Of a stretch of 64,000 nt of DNA, positions 50,608 through 60,606 are shown piece after piece. A program made the position numbers and the translations under genes. This DNA comes from Glaciihabitans sp. INWT7. GTDB lineage: Bacteria > Actinomycetota > Actinomycetes > Actinomycetales > Microbacteriaceae. Under the pieces are notes generated by a model. It worked only from the letters and a program-made list of their open reading frames with translations. It was not told the DNA's origin and ran no database searches. Each line of letters begins with the position of its first letter. Position 1 is the stretch's first letter. The stretch lies in contig NZ_CP043653.1 of NCBI RefSeq assembly GCF_014217685.1, positions 2,732,419 through 2,796,418 on the forward strand. The letters are read 5' to 3'.

Positions 50608-52260
50608 ATGCACGAGAAACTCACGCGATGGTGGAGCGGCGTCTCCCTCCGCACCAAGATCACTGGCGTGACCGTGCTTCTGGTGACCCTCGGACTGCTC
50701 GTCGCCGGCGTCGGCACGATGACGGTGCTGCGCACCTACCTGCTCGCGGATGCCGACGCGAAGATGACGAAATACGCCCAGGCCGTGCCCGGGTACACCA
50801 AGACCGGCGCGAAGACCTGCGACGCGTTGCCCGGGATCAACGACTACTACCTCGCCGTGCTCGACACCAACGGCGACGAGCTGTGCAATAACGGTGCGCT
50901 CACACATTCGGCACCGAACGTGCCATCGATGCCATTCAACACCGTGATCAAGACGGGTGGTGTGCCCTTCACCGTCTGGGACAAAGAGCACGACGACCAG
51001 TGGCGCATCGTGGCGGTTCCGCGCAACATCGTCGACTCCGCGGACTACGTCACCGTCGTTGTCGCTGTCGACCTCGTGAGTTCCGACAAACTGATCAACC
51101 AGTTCCTCGTGATCTTCCTCGGCTTCGGGCTCGCGGTGATCGTGCTCGGAGCCGCTCTCACCCGCCTGCTCGTGACATCCACCTTCACGCCGCTGCGCGA
51201 GGTCGAGGCCACCGCCGCGGCGATCGCCGACGGGGACTTCAGTCAGCGGCTGCAGGGCGCCACGCCGAACACCGAGGTGGGGCGGCTCAATCGTTCGCTC
51301 AACACCATGCTCAACCGCATCGACCGGGCCTTCTCCGACCGTGCGCGCACCATCGACCAGATGCGCCGATTCGTCGGGGATGCCAGCCACGAGCTGCGCA
51401 CTCCGCTCGTCTCGGTGCGCGGCTATGCCGAGCTCTATCGCATGGGCGCACTGCAGAAGCCCGAAGACGTGGCCCAGGCGATGGAACGCATCGAGAAGGA
51501 GGCGATCCGCATGGGCGAGCTCGTCTCCGACCTGCTGGAACTCGCCCGCATCGACGAGGCGAAGCCGCTGCAACTCGGCGCCGTCGACCTCGTGCCCATC
51601 GCCCATGATGCCGCCCTCGACGCGATGGCCTCCGCGCCGAAGCGCACTGTCAGTGTGATCGTCGCCGAGGCCCTACCCTCGACGACGGATGCCCCCTCCG
51701 TGCCGGTCTCTCCGGCACCTCCCACCGGCGCTCCGGCCGCGACCGGCCCGATCCGCTTCGCCGGGGCGCAGCTCGCCCGCCTCCGCCGGCGCCAGGCGCG
51801 CGGTGAGCTCACGACGATGCCGATCGAGATCGTCGCGCCCGTCGTGGACGCCGTGGAGCAACCCGCCGTCGTGCTCGCCGAAGAGAACAAGATCCGTCAG
51901 GTGGTCACGAACCTGATGGGCAACGCGATGCGCTTCACTCCGGATGACTCGCCGCTCGAGATCGTCGTGTCTGTCGACTCCGCCCGCGGGGTCGGCGTGC
52001 TCGAGGTGGTGGATCACGGGGAGGGCATCCCGCCGCAGATCCGCGAGAAGATCTTCCAGCGGTTCTGGCGGGCCGACTCGTCGCGCACCCGCGAGACCGG
52101 TGGAAGCGGACTGGGACTCGCGATCGTCTCCGGCATCATCGCCTCCCACAAGGGAGAGGTGACCGTACGGGAGACTCCCGGCGGGGGCGCCACGTTCCGG
52201 GTGAGCCTCCCGCTCCTCCCCGAGGGCTACACTCCCGCCGTCGCCCCCAAGCGCGACTGA
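50608..52260 (+). CDS. Two-component sensor histidine kinase (550 aa)
   Basis: Membrane kinase for the upstream regulator. TM1 (about 20-42), an extracytoplasmic loop with two Cys (about 43-165, KTCDALPG and DELCNNGA, possibly disulfide-linked), TM2 (about 168-190), HAMP (about 190-245), HisKA with phosphoacceptor H261 in DASHELRTPLVSVRGYAE, and HATPase with NLMGNAMRF, DHGEGIPP and GGSGLGLAIV. A Pro/Ala-rich insert (about 358-400) separates the HisKA and HATPase parts, which is unusual. The signal is unknown. Confidence 0.94.
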   Translation: MHEKLTRWWSGVSLRTKITGVTVLLVTLGLLVAGVGTMTVLRTYLLADADAKMTKYAQAVPGYTKTGAKTCDALPGINDYYLAVLDTNGDELCNNGALTHSAPNVPSMPFNTVIKTGGVPFTVWDKEHDDQWRIVAVPRNIVDSADYVTVVVAVDLVSSDKLINQFLVIFLGFGLAVIVLGAALTRLLVTSTFTPLREVEATAAAIADGDFSQRLQGATPNTEVGRLNRSLNTMLNRIDRAFSDRARTIDQMRRFVGDASHELRTPLVSVRGYAELYRMGALQKPEDVAQAMERIEKEAIRMGELVSDLLELARIDEAKPLQLGAVDLVPIAHDAALDAMASAPKRTVSVIVAEALPSTTDAPSVPVSPAPPTGAPAATGPIRFAGAQLARLRRRQARGELTTMPIEIVAPVVDAVEQPAVVLAEENKIRQVVTNLMGNAMRFTPDDSPLEIVVSVDSARGVGVLEVVDHGEGIPPQIREKIFQRFWRADSSRTRETGGSGLGLAIVSGIIASHKGEVTVRETPGGGATFRVSLPLLPEGYTPAVAPKRD

Positions 52261-52347
52261 GTCAGGGTCGCACCGCGCGACCGGAGCTTATTGTCGGGGA
52301 ACGATCCGACCCATCCGGTGCGCGGACGTGAACCAACGGAGGCAGAC

Positions 52348-52638
52348 ATGACGCGCTATCAGGTCGACAGCGAAGCGGTACTCGCGGCGACGACGGCGGC
52401 CAAAGGCACCATCGGTCGAATTCAGGGCGAGGTCGGCGCCCTTCACGGCCAGCTCACGAGCCTGCAGGCATCCTGGTCGGGACCCGCGGCCACTGCGTTT
52501 CAGGGTGCGGTGACCGAGTGGAAGGGCCTCGAACAGCGTGTCGAGGAGGTGCTCGCGGCCATGGGTACGGCTCTCGGCCATGCGGGCCAGCAGTATGCCG
52601 AAATCGAGGCCGCGAACACCCGGTTGTTCGCCCACTGA
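52348..52638 (+). CDS. Orphan WXG100 (ESAT-6-like) protein (96 aa)
   Basis: Helical hairpin protein with WSG (W-x-G) at about residue 48-50 in LQASWSGPAATAFQGAVTEW, and heptad-like flanks. Family members are small substrates of type VII secretion. No EccC/EsxAB secretion gene or toxin partner is nearby, so it is an orphan. ATG 52348 has SD CGGAGG. Downstream is a 1.3-kb block of tandem repeats without genes. It may be secreted by a machine encoded elsewhere. Confidence 0.9.
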   Translation: MTRYQVDSEAVLAATTAAKGTIGRIQGEVGALHGQLTSLQASWSGPAATAFQGAVTEWKGLEQRVEEVLAAMGTALGHAGQQYAEIEAANTRLFAH

Positions 52639-52726
52639 GTGGTTGCCGGGGCCGGCTCGGGGGGAGCGGCGCCGCTGGGCTGGGTTGCCATTCTGATCGT
52701 GCTGGCGCGGGTGCGGCGGCGAACTG

Positions 52727-52797
52727 CCCGTGCTGGCCGCACTGCCCGTGCTGGCGGGGGTGCCGTGCTGGCGGGGGTGCCCGTGCTGGCGGGGGTG
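52727..52797. repeat. 18-bp tandem repeat, four copies
   Basis: Unit CCCGTGCTGGCGGGGGTG at 52745 and 52780 exact, with a 17-bp variant at 52763 and a diverged copy at 52727. It lies between the WXG100 gene and the long array. Confidence 0.85.
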
Positions 52798-52810
52798 CGT
52801 CGGCGCCGGT

Positions 52811-53703
52811 CGGCCAAGCGTTACGAACCGCTGGCCACCGTGCCCGGACGGGCCGTTGCTGACGGTCCAGCCGGCGGATGACGACCCTTGGCGAACACCA
52901 CCCCCGCGCCCGGCCGCGAACCCTCGCAAACCGCTGGCCACCACCCCGAAGGAGCTGTTGCTGACGGTACGTCCGCCGGATGCCACCCCTGGCGAACACC
53001 CCGCCCCTCGCATGGCCGCCAACCGTCACAAACGGCTGGCTACCCGCCCCCGAACGAGCTGTTGCTGACGGTACGTCCGCCGGATGCCACCCCTGGCGAG
53101 CACCCCGCCCCTCGGTCATTGCCGCCAACCGTCACAAACCGGCGGCCACCGCCCCCGAAAGAGCCGTTACTGACAGACTGACACCGGCAACCTGCCCGAC
53201 CCCAGGGTCAGCGAGAAGGTCACCGCGCCATCCGCCACAAACCGCTGTCCACTGCCGCCCAGAGAGCTTTTACTGACGGACCGGCCGACGGGTGCCCTCT
53301 CCTTGCGAGCACCCTGCCCCTCGCATGGCCGCCAACCGTCACTAACGGCTGGCCACCGCCCCCGAAAGAGTTGTTACTGACGGATCGGCCGACGGGTGCA
53401 CTCCCCTGCCGGGCACCAGCCCCGGGCATGGCCGCCAACCGTCACAAACGGCTGGCCACCCGCCCCCGAAAGAGCCGGTACTGACGGACTTACGCCGGCA
53501 ACCTGCCCGACCCCAAGGTCAGCGAGAAGGTCACCGCGCCATCCGTCCCAAACGCCCGGCATGAGCGCCCGTCGGAACGATCCCTGACAGTTCAGTAGGC
53601 ACAAGGGGACCCCTTCACTGCGCAGCCCCATCCCCGCGGGTGAGCCGCGAATCGTCGCAAACTGTCCCGGAGATCGGCCGGGCGAGCAGTTTCTGACGGA
53701 TCG
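52811..53703. repeat. Array of about nine diverged ~104-bp units, each with an inverted repeat
   Basis: Each unit has a left core near CCGTCACAAACGG and a right core near CTGTTGCTGACGG, about 20 bp apart and mutually complementary, so each can fold into a hairpin. Left cores start near 52818, 52920, 53022, 53128, 53230, 53336, 53439, 53542 and 53648. Both cores are also mini-palindromes CCGT-N5-ACGG in the best copies. Units 4 and 7 share an extra block (GGTCAGCGAGAAGGTCACCG). No coding signal on either strand. Confidence 0.85.
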
Positions 53704-53761
53704 CCTGGGTGACCTGGACGACCTGGCGCCGTGGCGACCTGGGCGACGTGGAGCCCTACGG

Positions 53762-53915
53762 CACACGGCACACGGCACACGGCACACGACGCACGACACA
53801 CGACACACGACACACGACACACGACACACGACACACGACACACGACACACGACACACGGCACACGGCACACGACGCACGACGCAGGGCACACGACGCACG
53901 ACGCAGGGCACACGA
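53762..53915. repeat. 22 heptamer repeats (CACACGA and variants)
   Basis: Twenty-two 7-bp units in perfect register, mostly CACACGA or CACACGG with CGCACGA and CGCAGGG variants at both ends, from 53762 to 53915. The array abuts the groEL terminator hairpin with no gap. Confidence 0.97.
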
Positions 53916-53949
53916 CAGCAGGGCGCCTCCCGAAGGAGACGCCCTGCTG
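53916..53949 (-). terminator. groEL terminator
   Basis: CAGCAGGGCG / CGCCCTGCTG stem extended by CTCC-TTCG-GGAG on the minus strand, a very stable UUCG-capped hairpin 26 bp past the groEL stop. No clear T tract follows; the heptamer repeat starts immediately. Confidence 0.85.
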
Positions 53950-53975
53950 TGTGGTTCTTGCCGTGCTGGCGAGAC

Positions 53976-55674
<1,699 letters not shown>

Positions 55675-55677
55675 ATG

Positions 55678-55707
55678 ATTCTGGCACTCTCCCCCTGAGA
55701 GTGCAAG
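55678..55707 (-). promoter_or_regulatory. groEL promoter overlapping a second CIRCE operator
   Basis: CTGGCACTC-N9-GAGTGCAAG (55681-55707) is a second, weaker CIRCE. Read on the minus strand it contains -35 TTGCAC (55701-55706) and, 17 bp later, -10 CAGAAT (55678-55683). HrcA bound here would cover the promoter directly. Confidence 0.8.
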
Positions 55708-55729
55708 TGAGCTTCGAGGTCGTGCGGCT

Positions 55730-56770
55730 CTAGCCGGGAGCGACGACGGACACGGATCCCGCCGTGGGAACCAGCTCGATCCAGGTGTTGCCGACGGCGA
55801 GGAGCACCGGCGCCCCGGCGTCATCGGCGAGATGGATCGGATCCGTCGCCGATGCCTTTGTCCAGCTGGCGTGAACTGTGCGGCCACCGGAGGAGATCCA
55901 GGCCTCGCCGGAGCCCATCAGGTTCGTCTTCGGCACGTTCTGGTCGACGGTCACCGTGACCCGCATGACGACGACATTCGTGGTGGAGAGTTGCGCCCCC
56001 GCGCTGTCGAGGTCGGGGCCGGTGCCCTGGGACCGGAGGAAGACGGCCTTGGCGGCATCCCACGTCCAGCTTCCGCTGGTCACACCGGAGAACGCGTAGC
56101 TGATCGCCGCGGTCGGCGTCCCGGCGGTAGCCGCGGTCGACGTGGGGGCGGAGGCGTACTGGAACTGCTGAGCCGGGGCGGGGATGTCAGCGTGCTGGGC
56201 GAGCAATTCCGGGGCCTTGACGAGCACGTTGTGGGGTGCCGCCTTCGTCGGGGTGCGGAAGAAGGTGCTCGCCGTGTCCGCCTGGCCATGGATGGCGTTG
56301 TATACGGGAGTCTTGCGCATCAGGTCGACGAAGCGTTGCTGCCCGCCGGAGTAGCAGATGATGCCGCCGAGCGGCGAGACGATGTCCGGATCCATCGGAC
56401 GGATGGAGCGCACCGGACCGATGAGGGCGGGAATGCTGGACTGCCAGACGGCGACATAGCGGGTGAGGCCGCCCTCGACCAGTTCCTGATAGACGAGGTC
56501 GGTGCTCTCGAGGCCGATCTGCGGTCGCGCCGAGGGCAGGTTGTCGATCTTCGCCGCGATCGATGCATGGTCGAGGGATCCCGCGGGCACTGTCGTTCCA
56601 CGCAGTGGCGCGACCGAGGTGGGCGGCGCGGTGACCGTCGGTGTGAGGCTCGGGGTCGGGCTCGCCGAGGGCGTCGTCTTCTGCGGAACGCAGCCCGACA
56701 TGCACAGGCCGAGCCCGATCGCGAGAGTCAGCGAGAGCAGTGCGCGCCCCCGTGCCGACGTATCCCCCAT
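55730..56770 (-). CDS. DUF3048 lipoprotein (346 aa)
   Basis: Exported lipoprotein with lipobox MSGC (about residue 25-28 from the chosen start), a Thr/Ser/Pro linker and the DUF3048 (YerB-like) domain: ASIAAKIDNLPSARPQIGLE, DLVYQELVEGGLTRYVAVWQ and RSIRPMDPDIVSPLGGIICY. TATGGT at 56777-56782 is six bases before ATG 56770, favouring that start over GTG 56776. The family is envelope-located with unknown function. Confidence 0.9.
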   Translation of the reverse strand: MGDTSARGRALLSLTLAIGLGLCMSGCVPQKTTPSASPTPSLTPTVTAPPTSVAPLRGTTVPAGSLDHASIAAKIDNLPSARPQIGLESTDLVYQELVEGGLTRYVAVWQSSIPALIGPVRSIRPMDPDIVSPLGGIICYSGGQQRFVDLMRKTPVYNAIHGQADTASTFFRTPTKAAPHNVLVKAPELLAQHADIPAPAQQFQYASAPTSTAATAGTPTAAISYAFSGVTSGSWTWDAAKAVFLRSQGTGPDLDSAGAQLSTTNVVVMRVTVTVDQNVPKTNLMGSGEAWISSGGRTVHASWTKASATDPIHLADDAGAPVLLAVGNTWIELVPTAGSVSVVAPG

Positions 56771-56817
56771 GCGCACACCATAGCCGCGCTCGGCGGCGAG
56801 GTGCGGGCCATTGGACC

Positions 56818-57024
56818 CTATTGGGCCAGGCGCACCGATTCGGCCTGCGGGCCCTTGTTTCCGGTGCCGACTTCGAAGGTCACTTTCTGCCCCTCTTCGA
56901 GCACCTTGTAGCCACCCATGTCGATCGCGGAGTAGTGGACGAAGACATCCTGCCCGCCACCGTCCTCCGTGATGAAGCCGTAGCCCTTTTCAGCGTTGAA
57001 CCACTTGACGGTTCCGTTCGCCAT
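56818..57024 (-). CDS. Cold shock protein, CspA type (68 aa)
   Basis: Single cold-shock domain with [15 protein letters not shown] (RNP1 KGYGFI) and VFVHYSAI (RNP2). It binds single-stranded RNA as an RNA chaperone. SD GGGAGTA precedes ATG 57024. About 115 bp of upstream sequence with few obvious features may form the leader common to csp mRNAs. The second Csp in the window (41797-42177) is a longer type. Confidence 0.96.
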   Translation of the reverse strand: MANGTVKWFNAEKGYGFITEDGGGQDVFVHYSAIDMGGYKVLEEGQKVTFEVGTGNKGPQAESVRLAQ

Positions 57025-57140
57025 CGAATACTCCCTGTGTTTCGCCTCCGGCTGCCGCTGTCAGCAACCAATCCCAGATAGTAATGGCGATTCGGGCAAA
57101 TCGGAACGAATTAAACCTCAGCGAAACACGGCATGGCGGA

Positions 57141-57710
57141 TCAGCCCGCGGGAAGCACGTAGTCGCTGCCGAGCACCACGGTGATCGGCGATCCGGGGTA
57201 GGCCGCGGAGAGGCGGATCTCCCCGATCTTGAGCGACAACACCATCGCGCGTGCCGCCGCTTCGTTCGCGGCGTCGCTGTAGTACACGACGGTCTTGGTG
57301 ATGTCGGTGGAGCCGGCGTTCGTGCGCGATCCGATCTGCTCGGATGCTCCCGCCCAGCCCTGCTTGACGAGGTCGTTCCCGGCAGCGGTCGCGAGCCCCT
57401 TGGTGGTGGTGCCGTTCAGCACGGTGATCGCCAGTGAAGGATCGATCTTCGGCGTGATGGTCGGCGTCGGGGTGGGGGACGGCGTCGAGCTCGGCGCTGC
57501 GGTCGCGTTCGCGGTCGCAAAGGGGAGGTCGATGGTGCCCCGGATGACCGCAAGGCCGAACAGTCCCGCGGCCACGAGCACGCCGGTGGCGAGCGCTGCC
57601 CAGGCGAACGCGATCCATCCGCGGCCGCGCTTCGGAGCGGAACGGTGCGCGCCGGTGCGCAACAGGTCGTCAGGCACGCTGTCGAAGCGGTCAGTCGATG
57701 TGTTCGCCAT
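57141..57710 (-). CDS. LytR C-terminal-domain membrane protein (189 aa)
   Basis: A cytosolic N-terminus (about 1-30), one transmembrane helix (IAFAWAALATGVLVAAGLFG), a Thr/Pro linker, and an extracytoplasmic LytR_C domain (about 93-189) with ITVLNGTTTKGLATAAGNDL and YVLPAG. LytR_C is often found attached to wall-polymer ligases; here it stands alone. It follows DUF3263 by 21 bp, a common actinobacterial pair. Confidence 0.88.
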   Translation of the reverse strand: MANTSTDRFDSVPDDLLRTGAHRSAPKRGRGWIAFAWAALATGVLVAAGLFGLAVIRGTIDLPFATANATAAPSSTPSPTPTPTITPKIDPSLAITVLNGTTTKGLATAAGNDLVKQGWAGASEQIGSRTNAGSTDITKTVVYYSDAANEAAARAMVLSLKIGEIRLSAAYPGSPITVVLGSDYVLPAG

Positions 57711-57731
57711 CAGTTCTTTTCGTCGATTCGG

Positions 57732-58046
57732 TTACAGGGGCGTGGAGTCGGCGGTGCCGAGTACACGGGCGGATCGCGCGTCGGTGCGGGCATCCCGCAG
57801 TCGCTGCAGCCGTCGCACCAGGAGAGGATCGAAGAGGATGGCTTCCGGCAGGTCGAGCGCCGCGTTCAGCAATTGATAGTACCGGGCCGCCGGAAGGTTG
57901 AACTCCGCTCGGATTGCGGCCTCCTTCGCCCCGGCGTGCGACCACCACTGGCGTTCGAACACCAGAATGCTCTGTTCGCGAGCGGGAAGAGCCGCGATCT
58001 CCGGGGTCGCCGAGGGCAGGTCAGACCGCTCAGATGAGGCTGGCAC
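57732..58046 (-). CDS. DUF3263 protein (104 aa)
   Basis: Small helical protein: LPAREQSILVFERQWWSHAG then AIRAEFNLPAARYYQLLNAA, the DUF3263 signature, with a helix-turn-helix-like arrangement that may bind DNA. GTG 58046 has a good SD (AGGGAG), and TAGTAT upstream fits a -10 box. It heads a two-gene unit with LytR_C. Function unknown. Confidence 0.9.
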   Translation of the reverse strand: MPASSERSDLPSATPEIAALPAREQSILVFERQWWSHAGAKEAAIRAEFNLPAARYYQLLNAALDLPEAILFDPLLVRRLQRLRDARTDARSARVLGTADSTPL

Positions 58047-58138
58047 AGGTTCTCCCTCCGCTCTGCGGCAATACTAGGGCGGCCTTGCTGTGTGCAACCG
58101 GAGGCACCGCCCGCGCCGCGAAGATCGGTCGAAACGGC

Positions 58139-59101
58139 CTACGGAGTGGCGATCCAGTCGAGTGACTGGCCCTGCGCTCCGGTGAAGGCGAGCGGTGTCT
58201 CGTCGAGGGCGAGCACGAAGCGACCCTCGGATCCGCCGTCGTCAGGCAGCGCCGCGCGCACGATGGGCAGGCCGCGCAGCCCTTCGAGCGAGATCCAACG
58301 GGCATCTAGGGCTCGCACCACATCCACTAATCGCATGCGCTCGGCGAAGGGCAGGTAGACGAGCACGGCACTCGTGATCACGACGAGGGTCGCGTCGTGC
58401 GGGGCCTGGGCTGCGAGAGTCGCCAGCTCTGAGGCGTCCCCCCGCACCACTCGCGGCGGGTCCGCTGCGGCGATGCGGATGGCGGCGCGCAACCGTGCGC
58501 GGCGCTCGTGCTGCTCCGGCCAGACCAGCGTCTCGAGCCAGCGCATGTCGTCGGCATTCCCCACAGCGAGCGGACGGAGGTCGATGCCCGCGCGCCAGAC
58601 GACATCCGGCACTTCAGTGGGGCGGGGCACGCCGCCCGTCGTCGCGCATTCGAGCTGCACGGAGCTCGGCCCGGCGGGTGGATCGATCGGCGTGCCGCCG
58701 TCGTAGGAGTAGCTGTACCGGTCGGGGAAGAGGCAGAGCCCCGCGCTCGCCCCGACTTCGAGCAGGGCGAGGGGTCCGGGGATGAGAGCAAGGGCAGGCA
58801 GGAGCGACGCGCACCGCCGCGCCTCATTGGTCTGGGTGCTGCGGGCCAGGGCCTCGGCCACGACCTCCGACCAGTGCTGCAGAAGCCACCCGCGCAGGCT
58901 CTGGTAGTCGGCCTCCGGTGCCCCGAGCAGGCGCGCGCAGGCGAAGATGAGATTGGGTTGCCGCTTCTGCAGGGGCAACTCGTCGATGAGAGCGATCAGC
59001 GTCGGGTCATCCGCCACACCGAGCGCCCACTCCTCGTAGATGGCCGACTGGCCCCGCGCCTCGAGTTCGCCGAAACCCCGGTACCAGGTGGCGGTGTCCA
59101 T
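58139..59101 (-). CDS. DUF2332 protein (320 aa)
   Basis: Cytosolic protein matching DUF2332: YRGFGELEARGQSAIYEEWA at the N-terminus, PNLIFACARLLG, and the Rossmann-like LLEVGASAGLCLFPDRYSYS segment that resembles a methyltransferase motif I. The C-terminal half has TLVVITSAVLVYLPFAERM. A methyltransferase-like activity is possible but unproven. The ATG at 59101 directly follows the stop of the GNAT gene (TGA then ATG), so the two are coupled. Confidence 0.88.
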   Translation of the reverse strand: MDTATWYRGFGELEARGQSAIYEEWALGVADDPTLIALIDELPLQKRQPNLIFACARLLGAPEADYQSLRGWLLQHWSEVVAEALARSTQTNEARRCASLLPALALIPGPLALLEVGASAGLCLFPDRYSYSYDGGTPIDPPAGPSSVQLECATTGGVPRPTEVPDVVWRAGIDLRPLAVGNADDMRWLETLVWPEQHERRARLRAAIRIAAADPPRVVRGDASELATLAAQAPHDATLVVITSAVLVYLPFAERMRLVDVVRALDARWISLEGLRGLPIVRAALPDDGGSEGRFVLALDETPLAFTGAQGQSLDWIATP

Positions 59102-59560
59102 TCAGCGCCCTGCGCGGTACATCGAGATATGAGGGATGCCGGCCTCGATGTACTGCTCGCCGAAGCTCTCGAAACCGAACTTGGCATAGAGCGGGGCGAT
59201 GTACTCCTGAGCGTGCAGAAGCATGGACTCGTGACCGTGCTGCTCCATCACCCGGGCCACGAGCAGCTGCGCCAGGCCCTCGCCGCGACGATCCGCGCGC
59301 ACGACGACTCGCCCGACGATGTGGCGGGCGTCGAGATAGGTCGCTTCGGCGTCGACGAGCACGCGCAGGTAGGCGGCCGCGCCCGAAGCATCCGCAATCC
59401 AGAGGTGCTCGGTGGTCGCCTCCTGGTCGCGATTATCGAGTTCTTCCTCATCGATGCGCTGCTCGACGAAGAAGACGTCGGTGCGAAGCTTGAGTACGGA
59501 GTACAGCTCCTCCAGTGTGAGTTGACTCCACGATTTCTGGACGATGGAACATTCGGGCAT
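59102..59560 (-). CDS. GNAT acetyltransferase, ElaA type (152 aa)
   Basis: ElaA-like GNAT: LTLEELYSVLKLRTDVFFVE, then VGRVVVRADRRGEGLAQLLV (acetyl-CoA loop RGEGLA) and the C-terminal YAKFGFESFGEQYIEAGIPH. ElaA proteins are soluble acetyltransferases of unclear substrate. ATG 59560 is seven bases after TAAACT (59568-59573), a leaderless start. It forms a two-gene unit with DUF2332 and is divergent from msrB. Confidence 0.92.
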   Translation of the reverse strand: MPECSIVQKSWSQLTLEELYSVLKLRTDVFFVEQRIDEEELDNRDQEATTEHLWIADASGAAAYLRVLVDAEATYLDARHIVGRVVVRADRRGEGLAQLLVARVMEQHGHESMLLHAQEYIAPLYAKFGFESFGEQYIEAGIPHISMYRAGR

Positions 59561-59630
59561 GCTGCCGAGTTTAATGAGACGTGCACTGAGTTTTATCGGA
59601 TGCGCACTGAGGCACCGGAAGGAACCGACC

Positions 59631-60053
59631 ATGAGCAAGAACACCGACAACACGCAGTACCCCGTCGCCAAGAGCGATTCGGAATGGCGCGCAGAACTCG
59701 ACCCCACCCGATTCTCGATCCTGCGTGAGGCGGCTACGGAGCGCCCCTGGTCGGGAGCGCTGCTCGACGAGAAGCGCGCCGGGGTCTACACCTGTGGCGC
59801 CTGTCACGCCGAGCTCTTCGCCAGCAACACCAAGTTCGACTCCGGATCGGGATGGCCCAGCTTCTACGAGTCGGTCAACCCCGACGCCGTGATCCTCAAG
59901 ACCGACAAGAGCCTGTTCATGACCCGCACCGAGGTGCTGTGCGCCAACTGCGGTTCGCACCTCGGGCATCTCTTCGATGACGCCTACCAGACGCCCACCG
60001 GCGACCGGTACTGCATGAACTCGCTGTCCCTCGAGTTCACGGAAGAGGGCTAG
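59631..60053 (+). CDS. msrB: Peptide-methionine (R)-S-oxide reductase
   Basis: Repairs oxidised methionine (R form) in proteins. MsrB fold with zinc-binding pairs C55/C58 (TCGAC) and C104/C107 (CANC), substrate motif DSGSGWPSFYE, HLGHLFDD and the catalytic Cys 128 in RYCMNSLSLEF. 140 aa is typical. ATG 59631 has SD GAAGGAACC. The next gene, a nitroreductase, starts seven bases after its stop. Confidence 0.97.
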   Translation: MSKNTDNTQYPVAKSDSEWRAELDPTRFSILREAATERPWSGALLDEKRAGVYTCGACHAELFASNTKFDSGSGWPSFYESVNPDAVILKTDKSLFMTRTEVLCANCGSHLGHLFDDAYQTPTGDRYCMNSLSLEFTEEG

Positions 60054-60060
60054 AGCCCCG

Positions 60061-60606
60061 ATGTCGCTACTGGATGCCGTCAGCCGCCGCCGCTCACAAC
60101 CGAAGGTCACCGCTGACGCACCCAGTCACGCCGAACTGCTGCCCCTCGTGGCGGCGGCGTCCTCCGTCGCCGACCACGCGGCGCTGCGGCCCTGGCGCCT
60201 CATCGAACTCCGCGACGCTGCGCGCGAGCGGCTCGGCGAGGCGTTCGTCGAGGCGAGTGGGCTCGAGGGAGCGGACGCCGCGAAGCTCGCAGCCAAGCCA
60301 CTGCGGGCATCACTGCTGATCGCCGTAGTGGAGGCAGTGCAGCCCAGCCACAAGGTGGCGGACTGGGAGCAGGAGGCGGTGGCAGCCGGCGTCGCCCACA
60401 CGCTCAGCCTGTTGCTGGATGACGCGGGCTGGGGCGTGATGTGGCGCACCGGGCACCTCACCCGCTCGCTTCCCGTGCGCGTGATGCACCACCTGGCCGA
60501 CAACGAACAGCTGCTCGGCTGGCTCTATGTGGGAGGGCGCGAGCACGGCGAGAAAGCCGGCGAACGCAAGCCGTTCCCCGCCGAGGAGTACCTCAGCGCA
60601 CTCTGA
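60061..60606 (+). CDS. Nitroreductase-family protein (181 aa)
   Basis: Flavin-dependent oxidoreductase of the short nitroreductase type (YdjA/TdsD-like): LLDAVSRRRSQPKVT at the N-terminus binds FMN phosphate, and LLLDDAGWGVMWRTG is the central conserved segment. The C-terminus has LLGWLYVGGRE. The substrate is unknown. It is coupled to msrB, which suggests a role in redox defence. The last 14 bp overlap the end of the convergent YdcZ gene. Confidence 0.9.
   Translation: MSLLDAVSRRRSQPKVTADAPSHAELLPLVAAASSVADHAALRPWRLIELRDAARERLGEAFVEASGLEGADAAKLAAKPLRASLLIAVVEAVQPSHKVADWEQEAVAAGVAHTLSLLLDDAGWGVMWRTGHLTRSLPVRVMHHLADNEQLLGWLYVGGREHGEKAGERKPFPAEEYLSAL

Noticed and set aside
52288-53128. Minus-strand frames through the repeat array with repeated peptides (VTVGGHARG-like)
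   Set aside because: Frames shift between units and overlap the WXG100 gene; repeats in the DNA explain the repeated peptides.
52811-53703. CRISPR array
   Set aside because: Units are about 104 bp with related spacers and no 25-40-bp repeat; no cas genes.
52811-53703. Integron attC sites
   Set aside because: No RYYYAAC/GTTRRRY core pair at unit ends, no gene cassettes and no integrase.
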